A DNA stretch of 64,000 bases, from the NCBI GenBank assembly GCA_009809945.1, contig WTPW01001094.1:112333-176332 (forward strand), read 5' to 3'. The position numbers and the translations under genes were made by a program. The stretch's first letter is position 1. The number at the start of each line of letters is the position of its first letter. The stretch comes from Gigaspora margarita. Its lineage: Eukaryota > Glomeromycota > Glomeromycetes > Diversisporales > Gigasporaceae. Below are positions 45,002-55,812 of the stretch, one piece after another. The notes under the pieces are model-generated. The model was not told where the DNA came from, did not search any database, and saw nothing but the letters and a program-made list of their open reading frames with translations.

Positions 45002-46059
45002 TAATAACTAAAAAAATATATATTAATGTTAGTAAAAAATAAAAAAATAAAAAAAATAAAATTAAAAAAAAAAACAAAAAAAAAACAAGCAATTATCATT
45101 GTTTATATATAATCACTAATCTCTAAAATTATTGGTCGATTATATAGAGGTTATATAGTGACAGGTCACTATTTTATTTTTGTCTTATCTAAATATAAAA
45201 GTTTTTTAATTTTAACAATTTATTTATAATTTTTTTATTCCAAATAAATAGATCTAAGCTATCTTTTGACATATTTTTTATTATTGTTTTATAAATATTT
45301 TGTTGAACAATAAATTTTTTTAAAAATTAATTAAGGCGATACAAAGTTAATTTCTTGGTTTTTATAACATAAAATAAATTTTTTGACCCGGCCACCCAGA
45401 TTTTTCTTTTTTTTTAAAAAAAATTTTTACATATAAAACAAGCAAAATTTGTTAAAAATCGATTTTATCGCATCAATATACTTGCAAATTTCCAATTTTA
45501 AATCAATTAAGAAAAAAAAATTAAATTTAGTAAATCTAAATTTTAATTTTTATTATACCATTCAATAAAAAATAAACGTGTATATTTTAATTATTTTGAG
45601 TTATTAATGAATATCCGTATATGCATACACGATATATATGCATAATTAAATTATTCAAATTTGAATAAAAATACAAGTTTTGATTTACGGGTTTTTACTT
45701 GAAAAAATTCGTATATGGTAAATGATAATATATTTTCCCAAGCTTCAGTATACATATATAGTGACAGTAAAATGAATGCATGTGAAATTAACCACATACA
45801 CATCCAAAATATAACTAGATAAATTTTGTAAGTCGTAATACATATTCGATCCAGCTATATAAACATGAAACATTAAATGTATAAGACACTACAGTATAGC
45901 TTCATCCATGTAGGGATTGGAACAATTTAGTTAGTTAATTGACTAAACGATTTGAATCCTTTTGTAATTTTTATGATCTGGGTAATATGATAGCTGATAT
46001 GCTCAAAGAATCATATCAAAAAGTAAAGTTATTAATTGCCACAGACAATGAAAATAAAG

Positions 46060-46332
46060 AAGCGAAATAATAGGCATGGGCGTTATTTAGAGAATTGTGC
46101 CCTAAAATAGTATGCGAGGCTTCAAAATAATGCCCATGCATGTCCCTAAATAACGCGCGTCTTATATATACAGTATCTGATATGAGTATCGGCTTTCTCT
46201 TGGCACAGTTATTTATAATGCACATGGTCGTTACTTGGAAAACCAAGTTTAATAAAAAATCAATCCTTGTCTCGATATAACGCCAATGCATGTACTCTAA
46301 TAAACGTGCCGGTGGGCATTATTTCGCAAAGA
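46060..46332. mobile_element. MITE in the transposon 5' region (GCGAAATAATRGSCA)
   Basis: The left end gcgaaataataggcatgggc and the right end, reverse complemented gcgaaataatgcccaccggc, are inverted, and the interior repeats 'aaataacgc' and 'ataatgcccatgcatg'. It lies upstream of the first exon. An open frame of 91 codons on the minus strand runs through these palindromes and is not a gene. Confidence 0.5.
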
Positions 46333-46725
46333 TACAGTAAAACTAAAATAAGAAGGGTATTAATATTGATATGTATGTGTAATTCTGAAATTCTTGAAAA
46401 AAAAGAATATTGAAATTAATGAAAATCAAAATGAAATAAAAATACTTCTGTTACACATCCCAAATTTTTAAAAACATAAAATTAGCCAAATGCCCAAGAT
46501 TGTAGATTAAATCAATGAATGTTTTTTGTAATAATAAAAGAATCTTAATCAGATATAGCACAGAAATACATTTTTACTGTGATAATTTTTAAAATATTAC
46601 AATTAACCTTTAACCGATTGTTTGTTACCTCAGAATTAATATAAAAGTATACATAGCTTTTCTTTCAGCCCATTTTTATTATCGTTTTGATACAAGGAGT
46701 TTTCAAATTTCTACCATAATGCGAT

Positions 46726-47710
46726 ATGCCAGTTGCTAATATACGCATTACAAAGGGTTCAAAAACCCTTTATGGATGGTACATCCATCCCGTTCCATGC
46801 GAAATGACAATTCAAGAGTTTTATGATAAAATTATTAAAGAACAAACAACCGAGGAATTTAGTATGAAAGTAGATTCTTCTGACATAGAGTTTGTTGAAA
46901 TAAGTAAATTCCAAAACGCGGTTGCGACAAAGGCTAACCTTAACTGCAACATTATAGAACTCATTAATAGCTTTGGGATAAACATACATTATCATCTTAA
47001 AAGTGATCAAACTCTGCCTCTATCATCATTTCAAAATGGTCTCTCAATTATTATGAAAATGCGCAACGAGACCAATTATACTTACCTGTTTTTTCGCAGC
47101 CATCTAAGCCAAACTGAAAACAAATATTACAACAAGATATCATTAATTGGATTAAAAATAATGGCAGTGGATGGTCGTCATCATCATTTGCTAATTCAGA
47201 TAGAAAAAAATTCGTAGTAAATCTTATGGAAGTGATTTGGTACATTGATATGCGTGGTCATGATAAATTTAAAGAACATAGTTACCATATTCCATCAACG
47301 TTTATGCAATTTTTTGGACGCGTGGACCCTGAATTATATAAGGAGAAACAAAAAAGATTTGATTTAAATGAGCTTAATTTGCTTTATCAGTTGCTTGCAC
47401 ATTATCTTGTAGTACCATGGATGTTAACTTCCAAGTTTAAATGGCTTCTAGATGAACTTGACAGTTTTGTTGTCTCAATTTTGGGTTACATTAGTTTTCT
47501 TCAACAGCAAAAAGAGATTAGTGCTATAAATCATAATTCAGAAGCTCCAGTACGAAGCGTAGAAGATGCCACGAGCATTAAAATTCATAATCGCAATACT
47601 TGGATTGCGCCAATTAATAAAACAAAGTATTATGACCTCGTAAATATACTTACTAACACGCTATCATGGAAACTGATTGATGTTGAAGAATATTTGCCTA
47701 CGGATCCTAT
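46726..47710 (+). pseudogene. Transposon protein, N-terminal part
   Basis: An open frame starts at ATG 46726 (MPVANIRITKGSK) and is open to 47217. Coding continuity then shifts to another frame around 47118 (QILQQDIINWIKNN onward), running to 47710. There a GTAAGT-like splice donor follows (47711-47716) after YLPTDPM. The region has no domain I can name. It contains hydrophobic and aromatic stretches such as EVIWYIDMRGHDKFKEHSYH and LAHYLVVPWMLTSKFKWLL, and probably forms the N-terminal half of the transposase. The frame change may be a mutation or a missed short intron. Confidence 0.5.
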
Positions 47711-47787
47711 GTAAGTATATAAAAGAGGTTAAATGATTAAAATTAAATAAAACTATATAACACTAAAAAATACAATAAATTATAAAG

Positions 47788-48452
47788 GCAAAGGCTACGA
47801 TATATCCAAGGGCTTGCTCATGCATTTCCTGTTAAATTTGGTGAATGTCAGCTTACCTTAGGTAATAATGCATTCAATACCATTTCAGTTTGAAGAATTG
47901 ATGACGATGCCGATAAGACAACCATGTTACAAAAAAACACATCAATTATAAATAATTTACAAACAAATGCACCGAAATATCACACACGAGCAATAAAGAT
48001 AGGTTACTTAAGAACCTGCGATATGCTTTTGCCCAAGGTGAGACCAGCAATGCTCGTTCGATATATAGGATGTTGACAGGTGATATGTCTGCATCAGAGT
48101 CTCTAGATGAAAAGATTATAGATACACGTATTAGACTCACTTTGGATCTTTGTGATCCTGAAATTTCTACCGATCTGTGTGAGCACAACACTGGAAGACC
48201 CTCAAAATATGATGCTTTTTGGAAAGTTGCTGCTCAATTCCTTGCAGGAAAAGCTGCAGATGCTGTAGTAGCTGTTGATGAGAGACGTTACGATACTGTT
48301 GTTCATCTTGTAACAGCGATATCAGTAAATGATTTGTTGCAACAAATTAAATGCGAATGCATACCAAAAATAGCGACTCCAAGCGCACAATGGTTTCGAC
48401 TCCAATTCTGGCCAAAAAATCCATCACAAATAAGCAGTTTTCAATATACAGG
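47788..48452 (+). pseudogene. Transposon protein, region preceding the DDE-like core
   Basis: After a short AT-rich intron-like gap (47711-47787) the frame resumes with RYIQGLAHAFPVKFGEC, has a TGA after NAFNTISV, and shifts frame near 47985 to continue DRLLKNLRYAFAQGETSNAR, then MLTGDMSASESLDEKIID and, to 48452, PSAQWFRLQFWPKNPSQISS. The block LCEHNTGRPSKYDAFWKVAA, with downstream CECIPKIATPSAQW, is the best conserved-looking part. I recall similar unannotated proteins in AM-fungal and some invertebrate genomes, but this could not be searched. It is followed by an interruption of about 327 bp. Confidence 0.55.
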
Positions 48453-48779
48453 TTCGGGTTGTTATTTGGACTATGCCCATATTTTTTTAAAAAAATTTGG
48501 ACATAGTCCAAACACTATACAGTCAACTCTTTCTATAACGAACTGTTGGATCTGGCTGTTAAAAAAAAGTTTGCTATATAAATTACTATGTTTTCTTAAG
48601 AAAACATAACTCTTTTTATACCAAACTAGTATAAATTCAAAGGATTTTAATTCATGATATCCAGAGTTCATTACAGAAAGGCTCGTATAAAGAGAGTTGA
48701 CGCTATATTACAATATTTATAATATTTTATCAATATTTTGTTAATATTGTATTCACTTAACTTAAATGGCAACATTTAC
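48453..48779 (+). other. Interruption of the transposon gene (intron or insertion)
   Basis: Coding similarity stops at 'tacag' and resumes after another 'tacag' at 48780. GT follows the first and AG precedes the second, so an intron is possible. It contains a near-perfect hairpin (ttggactatgcccatatttt and inverse, 48469-48513) and a pogo-like MITE at 48520-48703. Confidence 0.5.
48520..48703. mobile_element. pogo/Tigger-like MITE, 184 bp
   Basis: The left end CAGTCAACTCTTTCTATAAC and the right end, reverse complemented GCGTCAACTCTCTTTATACG, sit between TA dinucleotides (48518-48519 and 48704-48705). CAGTCAA-type ends with TA duplication are typical of pogo/Tigger relatives of Tc1-mariner. 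An internal hairpin gttttcttaagaaaac is present. Confidence 0.55.
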
Positions 48780-49729
48780 AGGCTGTTTATCTTTGAAATA
48801 CATGGTCCAGGCACGTTAATTACGAGCATATCACGCAGACACACATTATGCTTCTGCGCTCTTCCGTTATGAAAAAGAATTAGCAGTTAAGTTTCAAGAT
48901 CTTACTAACTTAGTCTTTCTTGATGACAAGCACCACTGTAAGGTTGGTGAGCCCGGTTTCCCTGTAGCTGCGGTAGAAAGAGGAAAGCGAGTTGTCATTA
49001 GCAAGAACAGTATATTTATAGTTGGTGACCACGACTACACCAAAACAGGAATAGTGCCAAGCATAACTATGGATTGTGACATACCCGAATCAATAGATGG
49101 CGACTTTTATAATGGGAATATATATATTGGCCTTAAAGATCCAATTTTCCAGCCTTCTTCACCTATCCGTCATTTAACAGAGTTATATCATATCCTTTTA
49201 AATGAATCTTTCAGGAACAAACCTATTTTATGCTTATATACAGACGGTGGTCCTAACCATCATTGTACATTTACGCGTGTTTAGCTTTCATATATCTGCT
49301 TATTCTTGGCTTTAGATCTCAACTATTTCGTAGCCGTTAGAACTCCTCCACAACATTCTTGGAAGAATCCTATGGAGCGCATAATATCGATTTTAAATTT
49401 AGGGTTACAATGTATAGGTTTAATGCGAGAAAAAATGGATGACCAATTAGAGATGTTAATGAGCAAGACCAACACTATGAGTGACATACGATATATCTCT
49501 GAAAAAAACCCTACCTTGAAAACTGGCTTAATTGAAAGCTTACAGCAACCAATTCGATTAATTCGTAATATTTTTGAATGTCAAAGTTTAAAAGAAGTGC
49601 CATTTGAAACATATAACGCAGCTACTAATGAAAAATTAGAAAGTTTCTGGGAAACTATTCATATTATAGATGATAGTGTAACATATGAAGATCATACTAT
49701 GGAACATATCAAAAAAAAGGTAATAAGGT
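48780..49729 (+). pseudogene. Transposon DDE-like catalytic core
   Basis: The segment resumes with KYMVQAR, a TAA, then YHADTHYASALFRYEKELAV. Candidate acidic residues lie in LVFLDDKHHCKVGEPGF (near 48910-48960), CLYTDGGPNHH (near 49230-49262) and PPQHSWKNPMERIISILN (near 49335-49395). The spacing Asp...Asp-Gly-Gly-Pro...Asn-Pro-x-Glu resembles the DDE strand-transfer fold of transposases, in which these acids bind metal ions. In-frame TAA at about 48818 and TAG at about 49282 are single-base nonsense changes. A possible donor AAG/GTAATA ends the segment at 49721. The family is unclear. IS630/Tc1-like folds share an NPxE end. Confidence 0.6.
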
Positions 49730-49785
49730 AATATAATAGCATTGATCAAAATGATAACAAAATAACAATATTTTTTTACCTTTCA

Positions 49786-50737
49786 TTAGTTAAATATAAA
49801 AAAGTTCATGGATCACTGTTGTACCATATGACACTATTTCTTTACTATAAAAAAATGTGGTAAGGTGGACTGCCATATTTGCCGGCCTTGTCATTGTACG
49901 TTGGAAGAGTTTGAGCTGCTTAAGCAGCTTCCAGATCCAATTCTCGGCGATGATTTGCATTATAAATCGTTTGAAGAATTATATGGAACAACAACAACAG
50001 AGGAACACAGACCTTCCTTAAAAAATTCTAAACCAATAACATCAAAGACCAGTAAGATGAGAATGACAACAAAATTAAAACATACTATGCCGTTTTGTCC
50101 ATCGGCGGCCCGTGCAAAAAATGTTGGCATTACTGTATTTTGTAGTGAGTGCGAAAAACTACGTTTATTATTTAGCTTAAAAAAGCTTACCAATAAGGAT
50201 TGAGAGAAACTTAAAAGGTTCCTGGATGCGATCTTATATACATGCGGGACGTCCTTTCATAATATGTGCGACCTGTCGTTAGCTATTACAACAGAACAAA
50301 CCGATATACAGATTATTAACTCAGATGCTACTGACAACCATTCTAAAAATGGTACTAGTTCTAATGATACAGACGAAGATAATATTCTAGAGCCCAATGA
50401 CCAAGATAATAATGATTATAATGATGAACAGGAGTCTTGTGAATCTGAAGAATCTGACTATAGTAATGTGAATGAAGAGGTTAATGTGGAGGATCCAATT
50501 AAAATACTTTTTGAAAGGGTTTTTGTTAATAACTCATGGACCTGTGCATCACCAATTGAAAGACCATACTACTCAGCAGGTATATATCCTGATATATGCT
50601 ATAATTGCGGTAGTGCTAAAGATTTAAAGAAAACAAAAGGCGAACTACCTCTTTGCTCTAAGTGTACTGGTGTTACTATACCAAAAAAGCAGGTTAAATG
50701 GAAACAAAATAGCAAAAAAAGGAAGCTATGCTGTTAG
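49786..50737 (+). pseudogene. Transposon protein, C-terminal cysteine-rich region
   Basis: One frame, apart from a TGA at 50201, carries KKCGKVDCHICRPCHCTLEE (cysteine cluster), a linker, AKNVGITVFCSECEKLRLLF (C-x2-C), FLDAILYTCGTSFHNMC, an acidic Asn/Asp/Glu-rich stretch (about 50310-50490) and a final ICYNCGSAKDL plus PLCSKCTG pair of C-x2-C motifs, ending at a TAG. Paired C-x2-C motifs suggest zinc ribbons for DNA binding at the transposon ends. The acidic insert between zinc clusters is low complexity. 50738-51460 is AT-rich 3' sequence with no gene. Confidence 0.6.
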
Positions 50738-51622
50738 AAAAAAAAATCGATACGATTGAACTAGTCAGGTAAGAAAAAAAAATCAAATACAACCCGCTAA
50801 ATATAAAAGATGACAGCCTTCCTGTTTCTTTTTAGTTAAAATCTACTCGTAATAGTTTTGAAAACAGTATTGCCAGATGAAAAAAAAAATCTATCCGAAG
50901 TTCATTGTCAAAGGCTTCTCTTTTTTCTAAGATGTCACAAGCATTTTTAGTGATTTTTACTTCGGCAGAATCAATACGATTTACTTCTTTAAATTGAGTT
51001 TAGACTTCTAATTCATGTACTTAGTCATCATATATAGTATATATAAAATCAAGCCAGTTCAAGCAGATTAAATAACGTTCTAGTATGTCTAGTTGCGTTT
51101 ACGTTGAACATGACCTGATTTCCTAAATAATATGTACGTGTACTAAACTGCAGTTCCCCAAATTAAATATGTCAATTTAAAAATCTTAGCTTTTAGAAAT
51201 AAAAAAAGTGTACTTATATTTGTGCGTAGTGTTTTGCGAATAAAGCAATATTCGTTTAAAGCAATAAAATGATTGGGTTAGATAATCTTGAGGAAATCAA
51301 GTACAAAAAATTTGAGAGTGTAAATAAATCCATATATACATCATATGTACCATTTTTCTACTCTAACTATGTGCTCTTACGAGTTAATTAGTCTGCTTAA
51401 ACGATCTATATTCCTATTGGCTAAATTTAAAAAAATTAAAAATTTCAATTTTTAATTTTTAGACCCGGCCGGGTTATGAAAACCAAGAAATTAATTTTGT
51501 ATGGCCTAAGTTTAAAAAAAATAGTTTTTTTAAAAAAAATTTAGATTTTAGACATTTTCGCAAGCTATATGCAGTATAACAAGTTTGTACTATGCAAGTG
51601 CATTGCTATGCATATATAAATA

Positions 51623-51938
51623 CTGTATATTTCTGAAAATAAGCTACTCCGAAAATAAGCTACCCCCCTGTTTTTTTTCAAAAATCTCAAAAAACGCGTT
51701 AGCAGTTGCTATATATAAAACTTTTTTTATACTAAGTAAACTTCAAAGGTTCGATTAAGTAAAGTTGTTTAGCGCATCAAAATACACCTATAGTAAAAAT
51801 TTGGTGTTATTTGTACAACCTTTTATTAGTACGTTTTTCAATTTTTTCAAAAATGTCTATACACTAAAAATAAGCTATCCCCATTTTTTTGTGTAATTTT
51901 TGGCCCAAAAAAGGTAGCTTATTTTTGGGAATATATGG
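51623..51938. mobile_element. TA-flanked MITE (AAAATAAGCTACC ends)
   Basis: The left end ctgtatatttctgaaaataa and the right end, reverse complemented ccatatattcccaaaaataa, are inverted, and TA flanks both (51621-51622 and 51939-51940). Removing it restores the arm of the surrounding foldback. Related ends occur near 19950, 20985 and 54320. It is non-coding. Confidence 0.65.
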
Positions 51939-52055
51939 TATATAGTTAGAATTTTAGCTTAATTGGATCAGTAGTTGCCAAAAATAAATTTTTAAAGTTT
52001 AATATTCAATTCTATATAGTACAAAAGTTAAACAAAATTATTTAGTAATTTTTGG

Positions 52056-52370
52056 TATAAAAAAATTCTGTGCCAGGTTTTGTTGATCATGTGGCACAGG
52101 ATAATCCTTTAAAGTTCAACTATATTAGGGTTAGAATTAGAGTCATATGTTAAATAGAGAGTTTATATAGTAAAACTGGCCAACAAAAACTTTTTGTTAA
52201 TGGGCTAAAGGTGATTTTTTATACAAAATTTCAAGAAATAAGCAATTTTTAACAAAGAAAACGTTTGTTTTGAAATTTCCTGATCATGTTATATTAGACC
52301 TGATCTTTAAAATCTGATTTGTGGATCAGAAGATCTGCACCACATGATCGACAAACCTGGCACAGAATTT
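52056..52370. mobile_element. MITE at the foldback centre (TTCTGTGCCAGG)
   Basis: The left end ttctgtgccaggttttgttg and the right end, reverse complemented ttctgtgccaggtttgtcga, are followed internally by tgatcatgtggcac and its near inverse. The minus strand interior has 'agttttactatataaact' and a taattctaaccctaa tract, matching the cassette of the 9-bp MITEs. It may be an insertion or the native core of the palindrome. Confidence 0.5.
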
Positions 52371-52491
52371 TTGTATACTAATTTTTGTACAACTTTTGTA
52401 CTATATAGTAAATTGAATATTAAACTTTAAAAATTTATTTCTTAACAACTACTAATCCAATTAAGCTAAAATTTTAACTATATATTTAATA

Positions 52492-52832
52492 CAGTCAAAT
52501 CTCCATAAATGCAATGTGTACAGACAAGACAACAACATTCATTTAGGGAGGTATTGCATTTAGGAAGAGCCAATTAAATTGTAGCTTTAAAGATTTGTTC
52601 ATCAAGTTTGTATAACTTTTACTAAAAACTGTATAACCTATCTTAAATACTAAAATTTGATTGGCCACGTGCATTTAGAAAGGTAGCTTGATATAGAAAA
52701 TTATTTGAAAGAATGTATCTTTACAGAATATAGAATGTGCATTTAGCACTAATAATTTTTACAGACAAGACAAAAACATGCATTTAGAGAGGTATTGCAT
52801 TTATAGAGGTTACATTTATGGAGGTCTGACTG
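52492..52832. mobile_element. pogo/Tigger-like MITE, 341 bp
   Basis: Ends CAGTCAAATCTCCATAAATG and, reverse complemented, CAGTCAGACCTCCATAAATG, with TA on both sides (52490-52491 and 52833-52834). Internal 'cagacaagacaacaacattc' is repeated near 52762. Removing it rejoins the right arm of the foldback. It is non-coding. Confidence 0.75.
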
Positions 52833-53290
52833 TATATGCATAGCTATGCACTTGTATAGTACAAATCTATTGCACTGTATATAGCTTGCAAAAATGCATA
52901 AAAATCTAAATATTTAAAAAAAAAACTATTTTTTTTTAATTTAATTGAATTTTTAAAAAAATTTATTGCTCAACAAAGTATTTATAAAACAATAACAAAA
53001 AATATATCAAAAGATAGCTCAAAACCTACTTTATTTGAAATAAAAAATTATAAATAAATTGTTAAAATTAAAAAACTTTTATATATAGGTAAAATTAATT
53101 TTAGAGCTTGATGTACAAATTTTTTTGCACTGGGCTATATTAATAAAAATACTAAAAAATTTTATGATTCTCAAAATTTTATTAATTGATTCTAACTTTG
53201 TGCTCTAAGAAAACTTGTTTAGTACATTAAAATATATTATAGTAGCATATTTAATTTTATAATTTTTAAAAATTTAAGAGAGATGTTTAA

Positions 53291-54300
53291 TTTTGGATTT
53301 TTTAACCAAAAATCCAAAATTAAACATCATCTCTTAAATTTTTAAAAAATATAATGTATTTTTATGTGCTGAATAAGTTTTTTTTAGAGCACAAAGTTAG
53401 AATCAATTAGTAAAATTTTGAGAATTATAAAAAATTCTATAATTCTCAAAATTTTACTAATTGATTCTAATATTGTGCTCTAAGAAAACTTGTTTAGCAC
53501 ATAAAAATATATTATTCTAGTATATTTAACTTTATATTTTTTGAAAATTTAAGAGAAGATGCTTAATTTTGGATTTTTTGATCAAAAAATCCAAAATTAC
53601 CAGTAAGTACCTTCTCTTAAATTTTCAAGAAATGTAAACTTAAATATATTGAAATAATGTATTTTTATATGCTAAACAAGTTTTTTAGAGCACAATATTA
53701 GAATCAATTAGTAAAATTTTGAGAATTATAATATTTTATATAATTTTATTAATAAAAAGAAATAATCTAGTTGTCGCTGGCGGTGACATCACCGGATTGC
53801 AGATCATGTTATGGAATTAAAACAAATATTAAAGTTAATTGTCATTAGAGTCAGAGTTAGCGTTGAGTTAGAGTTGGGGTTGGGGTTGGGGTAGGGTGTA
53901 TTATATGGTAAAATTTTGCAAGAAATTTTTTTAAGTAGACAAAAAAGGTGATTTCATAGATAAAATCTTGTGCTATCGCGAATTTTTAAAAAATTTCAAT
54001 ATTTTCTTCATTTTCAGATTACACAAACATTACACCTGATCCCATGACGTGATTGGTCAATTGAAACCTAGTGCTATCACTGCTAGCGACAAATAGATTT
54101 GCCCTAATAAAAATACCAAAAAATTCTATAATTCTCAAAATTTTACTAATTGATTCTAACTTTGTACTCTAAGAAAATTTGTTTAGCACATAAAAAATAC
54201 ATTATTTTAGTATATTTAATTTTATATTTCTTGAAAATTTAAAAGAAGATACTTGATTTTGGATTTTTTGATCAAAAAATTAAAAATTATAGTAGTACAA
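53291..54300. repeat. Hairpin array of the 'attagtaaaattttgagaat' family
   Basis: Alternating hairpins have tips in 'aattttggattttttgatca' and 'aaaaaattctataattctca', with 'aagaaaacttgtttagcaca' in the arms. The array is continuous with the right arm of the foldback ending near 53290, and a MULE-like MITE (53759-54104) is inserted in it. It is non-coding. Confidence 0.6.
53759..54104. mobile_element. MULE-like MITE, 346 bp
   Basis: The ends gaaataatctagttgtcgct and, reverse complemented, gggcaaatctatttgtcgct are flanked by an exact 9-bp duplication TAATAAAAA (53750-53758 and 54105-54113). Its minus strand carries 'ttgcaaaattttaccatata' followed by a CCCTACCCCAACCCC tract and CTAACTC repeats. 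It is non-coding. Confidence 0.75.
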
Positions 54301-54309
54301 AAAAATAAG

Positions 54310-54522
54310 ATAGCTTATTTTTGGGTATGCTTCTTGCAAAATGCAGGTAATTTGCTAAGAATAAAATATAGCATGTATAAAATTGCTATAATGTGTCAAA
54401 ATGCTTTATATAACCTTTTTTAAAATTAACTTTAATTTGCTAAAACTTAAATTTGACCTTAGATCAAATTTTTTGCAATTTGCTAAAAAAAATATATATA
54501 TATCAGAGATGTTTAGGATCCT
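54310..54522. repeat. Dispersed repeat end, direct copy of 1-215
   Basis: Follows the block order of 1-215 ('tttgcaaaat', 'aatttgctaa', 'attgctaaaa', 'aatttgctaaaaaaaatat') and ends 'gagatgtttaggatcct', an AGGATCCT variant of the same terminus. From 54523 to 55290 I see AT-rich DNA only, with a small gggcatgtcttagagagcatg palindrome near 54535. Confidence 0.5.
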
Positions 54523-55299
54523 GTATTAGAGGGCATGTCTTAGAGAGCATGCCTCTGGGGTATGCCTAAGGCATGCCTTTTGTTCTAAAAGTATATGCAC
54601 TTATTATATAATTTAAAAAGAATATAATTGGATAATTAAGTATTCTAGAATTATAATAAAAAAATTATAATACAACTATAGTTCAAATTTAGTTATATAT
54701 ATTTGGTTTTTCTAAGCAAATTTTATTAGATTTTTATTTTTGGTACAGATTATACTGAATTTGCTAATGCTAAATATTTAATCTATTTTATTATAAAATT
54801 TAATTGCTAATTCGTCTAAGAAGGATAGAATTTCTTATGTGCAAATTACTATTAAATTTATTATAACTATGAAATCTTTTTTTTTCTAAATTGTTAAATA
54901 AAAATATAAAGAAACTTTTTTTATATATAATATAATAAAATCATTAATATTGGTTTAGTAGATTATAGAATATTTCTATTTTATTTTTTGTAACTATATA
55001 AAATTTTTGTAATTGTAGAGGAAAAAAACTTTTGTACTACCTTTATTATTATATAAACTCTATAGTAATTTGTGCTATAGTAACTATATAATAATACTAT
55101 CATTCTTATATGGATTGCTAATTAAAAATTTTTAGGATTAGTATTAGTAGTAAAAGAATATATATGAATTTTAGTAGGTATTATAAATTTAAATAAAACC
55201 CTAAATATTTAGTATTAGCAAAATTCATTATGATCTGTAATATTTTTTATCAAAATTATTTATAATTTATAAAAGGAAAAAGCTATTAATACACTACGT

Positions 55300-55812
55300 G
55301 TATGTACACAGTGTTGACCTATGAAAATACACAAAAACGGGCATAACTCTTGATCCAATTATCAGAATTCGATGAAACAACTACCATTCGACTCAGCTCG
55401 ATGAGATGGTTCGAATAAGCTATAGATCATCCCTGTACGACTACTGGTTGCCAAGATCGGAACCAATGATCAATCAAGTATAGGATTTACAATTTGATTG
55501 GCTAGGAGATCTACTGCGCGCCAAAGTGCATATATGGCATTTATAAAACATGTCATATTTATAGCATATATACTCTATATTTTATTTATAACACATATGT
55601 CATTTATTTCATATATTACATTTATACTATTTATACTATATATTTTATTAGTAGTAGATATAGCATTTATTGCACATGTAATAGATATAGCCCGTTACAT
55701 TTGTGAAAAACAAAAATGTATAAAAGCAGCCGATGTGGACCCCAAGTTCAACATCGAGTCTTCATACTCTTTCAATAAATAAAACATTTATTTACTACAC
55801 AAATTACACAGT
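55300..55812 (+). repeat. Probable 5' LTR (boundaries uncertain)
   Basis: The segment opens with TGTATGTACACAGTG and could end at ACACA near 55812, giving TG..CA-type ends. It holds a TATA box (55719), a likely transcription start region and AATAAA (55774). The first 130 bp carry the foldback-like module with 'ctaccattcgactcagctcg'. No matching 3' LTR exists in the window, so the limits are unverified. I found no convincing primer binding site. Confidence 0.4.
55719..55726 (+). promoter_or_regulatory. TATA box in the probable LTR
   Basis: TATAAAAG followed by a less AT-rich stretch (cagccgatgtggacc) and, about 50 bp downstream, AATAAA. This U3-R-like arrangement is expected of an LTR promoter. 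Confidence 0.5.

Larger units (their letters stand above)
43870..45184 (+). mobile_element. MULE-like element with low-complexity coding-like cargo
   Basis: The 1315-bp insert has ends gggtgttattttattgtgac and, reverse complemented, gacaaaaataaaatagtgac, and an exact 9-bp duplication TTATCTAAA (43861-43869 and 45185-45193). Between them is DNA unlike other MITEs here: a Lys/Asn-rich open frame, degenerate repeats, and an in-frame FNYG-type repeat. This layout recalls Pack-MULEs, which carry captured gene fragments. No transposase is present. Confidence 0.6.
45335..51506 (+). mobile_element. 6.2 kb TAA-flanked DNA transposon, unclassified
   Basis: The TIRs start GGCGATACAAAGTTAATTTC on the left and GGCCATACAAAATTAATTTC (reverse complement) on the right, with high similarity for about 35 bp and a shared CCCGGCC further in. 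TAA is duplicated (45332-45334 and 51507-51509), and removing the element restores the arm of the surrounding foldback. It encodes one multi-exon gene on the plus strand with an N-terminal region, a DDE-like core and a C-terminal cysteine-rich region (46726-50737). Stops and frameshifts show this copy is inactive. The TWA duplication is Harbinger-like, but the protein motifs do not look like a Harbinger transposase to me. Confidence 0.75.
43690..53290. repeat. Ancestral foldback opened by several insertions
   Basis: Inverted arms can be followed across insertions. Left segments 43690-43869, 45194-45331, 51510-51622 and 51941-52055 pair in order with right segments between 53290 and 52371, interrupted only by the MITE 52492-52832. 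Landmarks include 'aagttttcttagagca', 'aacaatttatttataatttt' and 'gcaagctata' with their inverses. Removing the insertions leaves roughly 1.45 kb. Confidence 0.65.

Noticed and set aside
46016-46291. 91-codon minus-strand frame
   Set aside because: It is created by the palindromic MITE upstream of the transposon gene.
55498-55782. 94-codon hydrophobic frame, possible membrane protein
   Set aside because: It lies across the probable LTR with its TATA box and polyadenylation signal. The hydrophobicity comes from tat/att-rich repeats.
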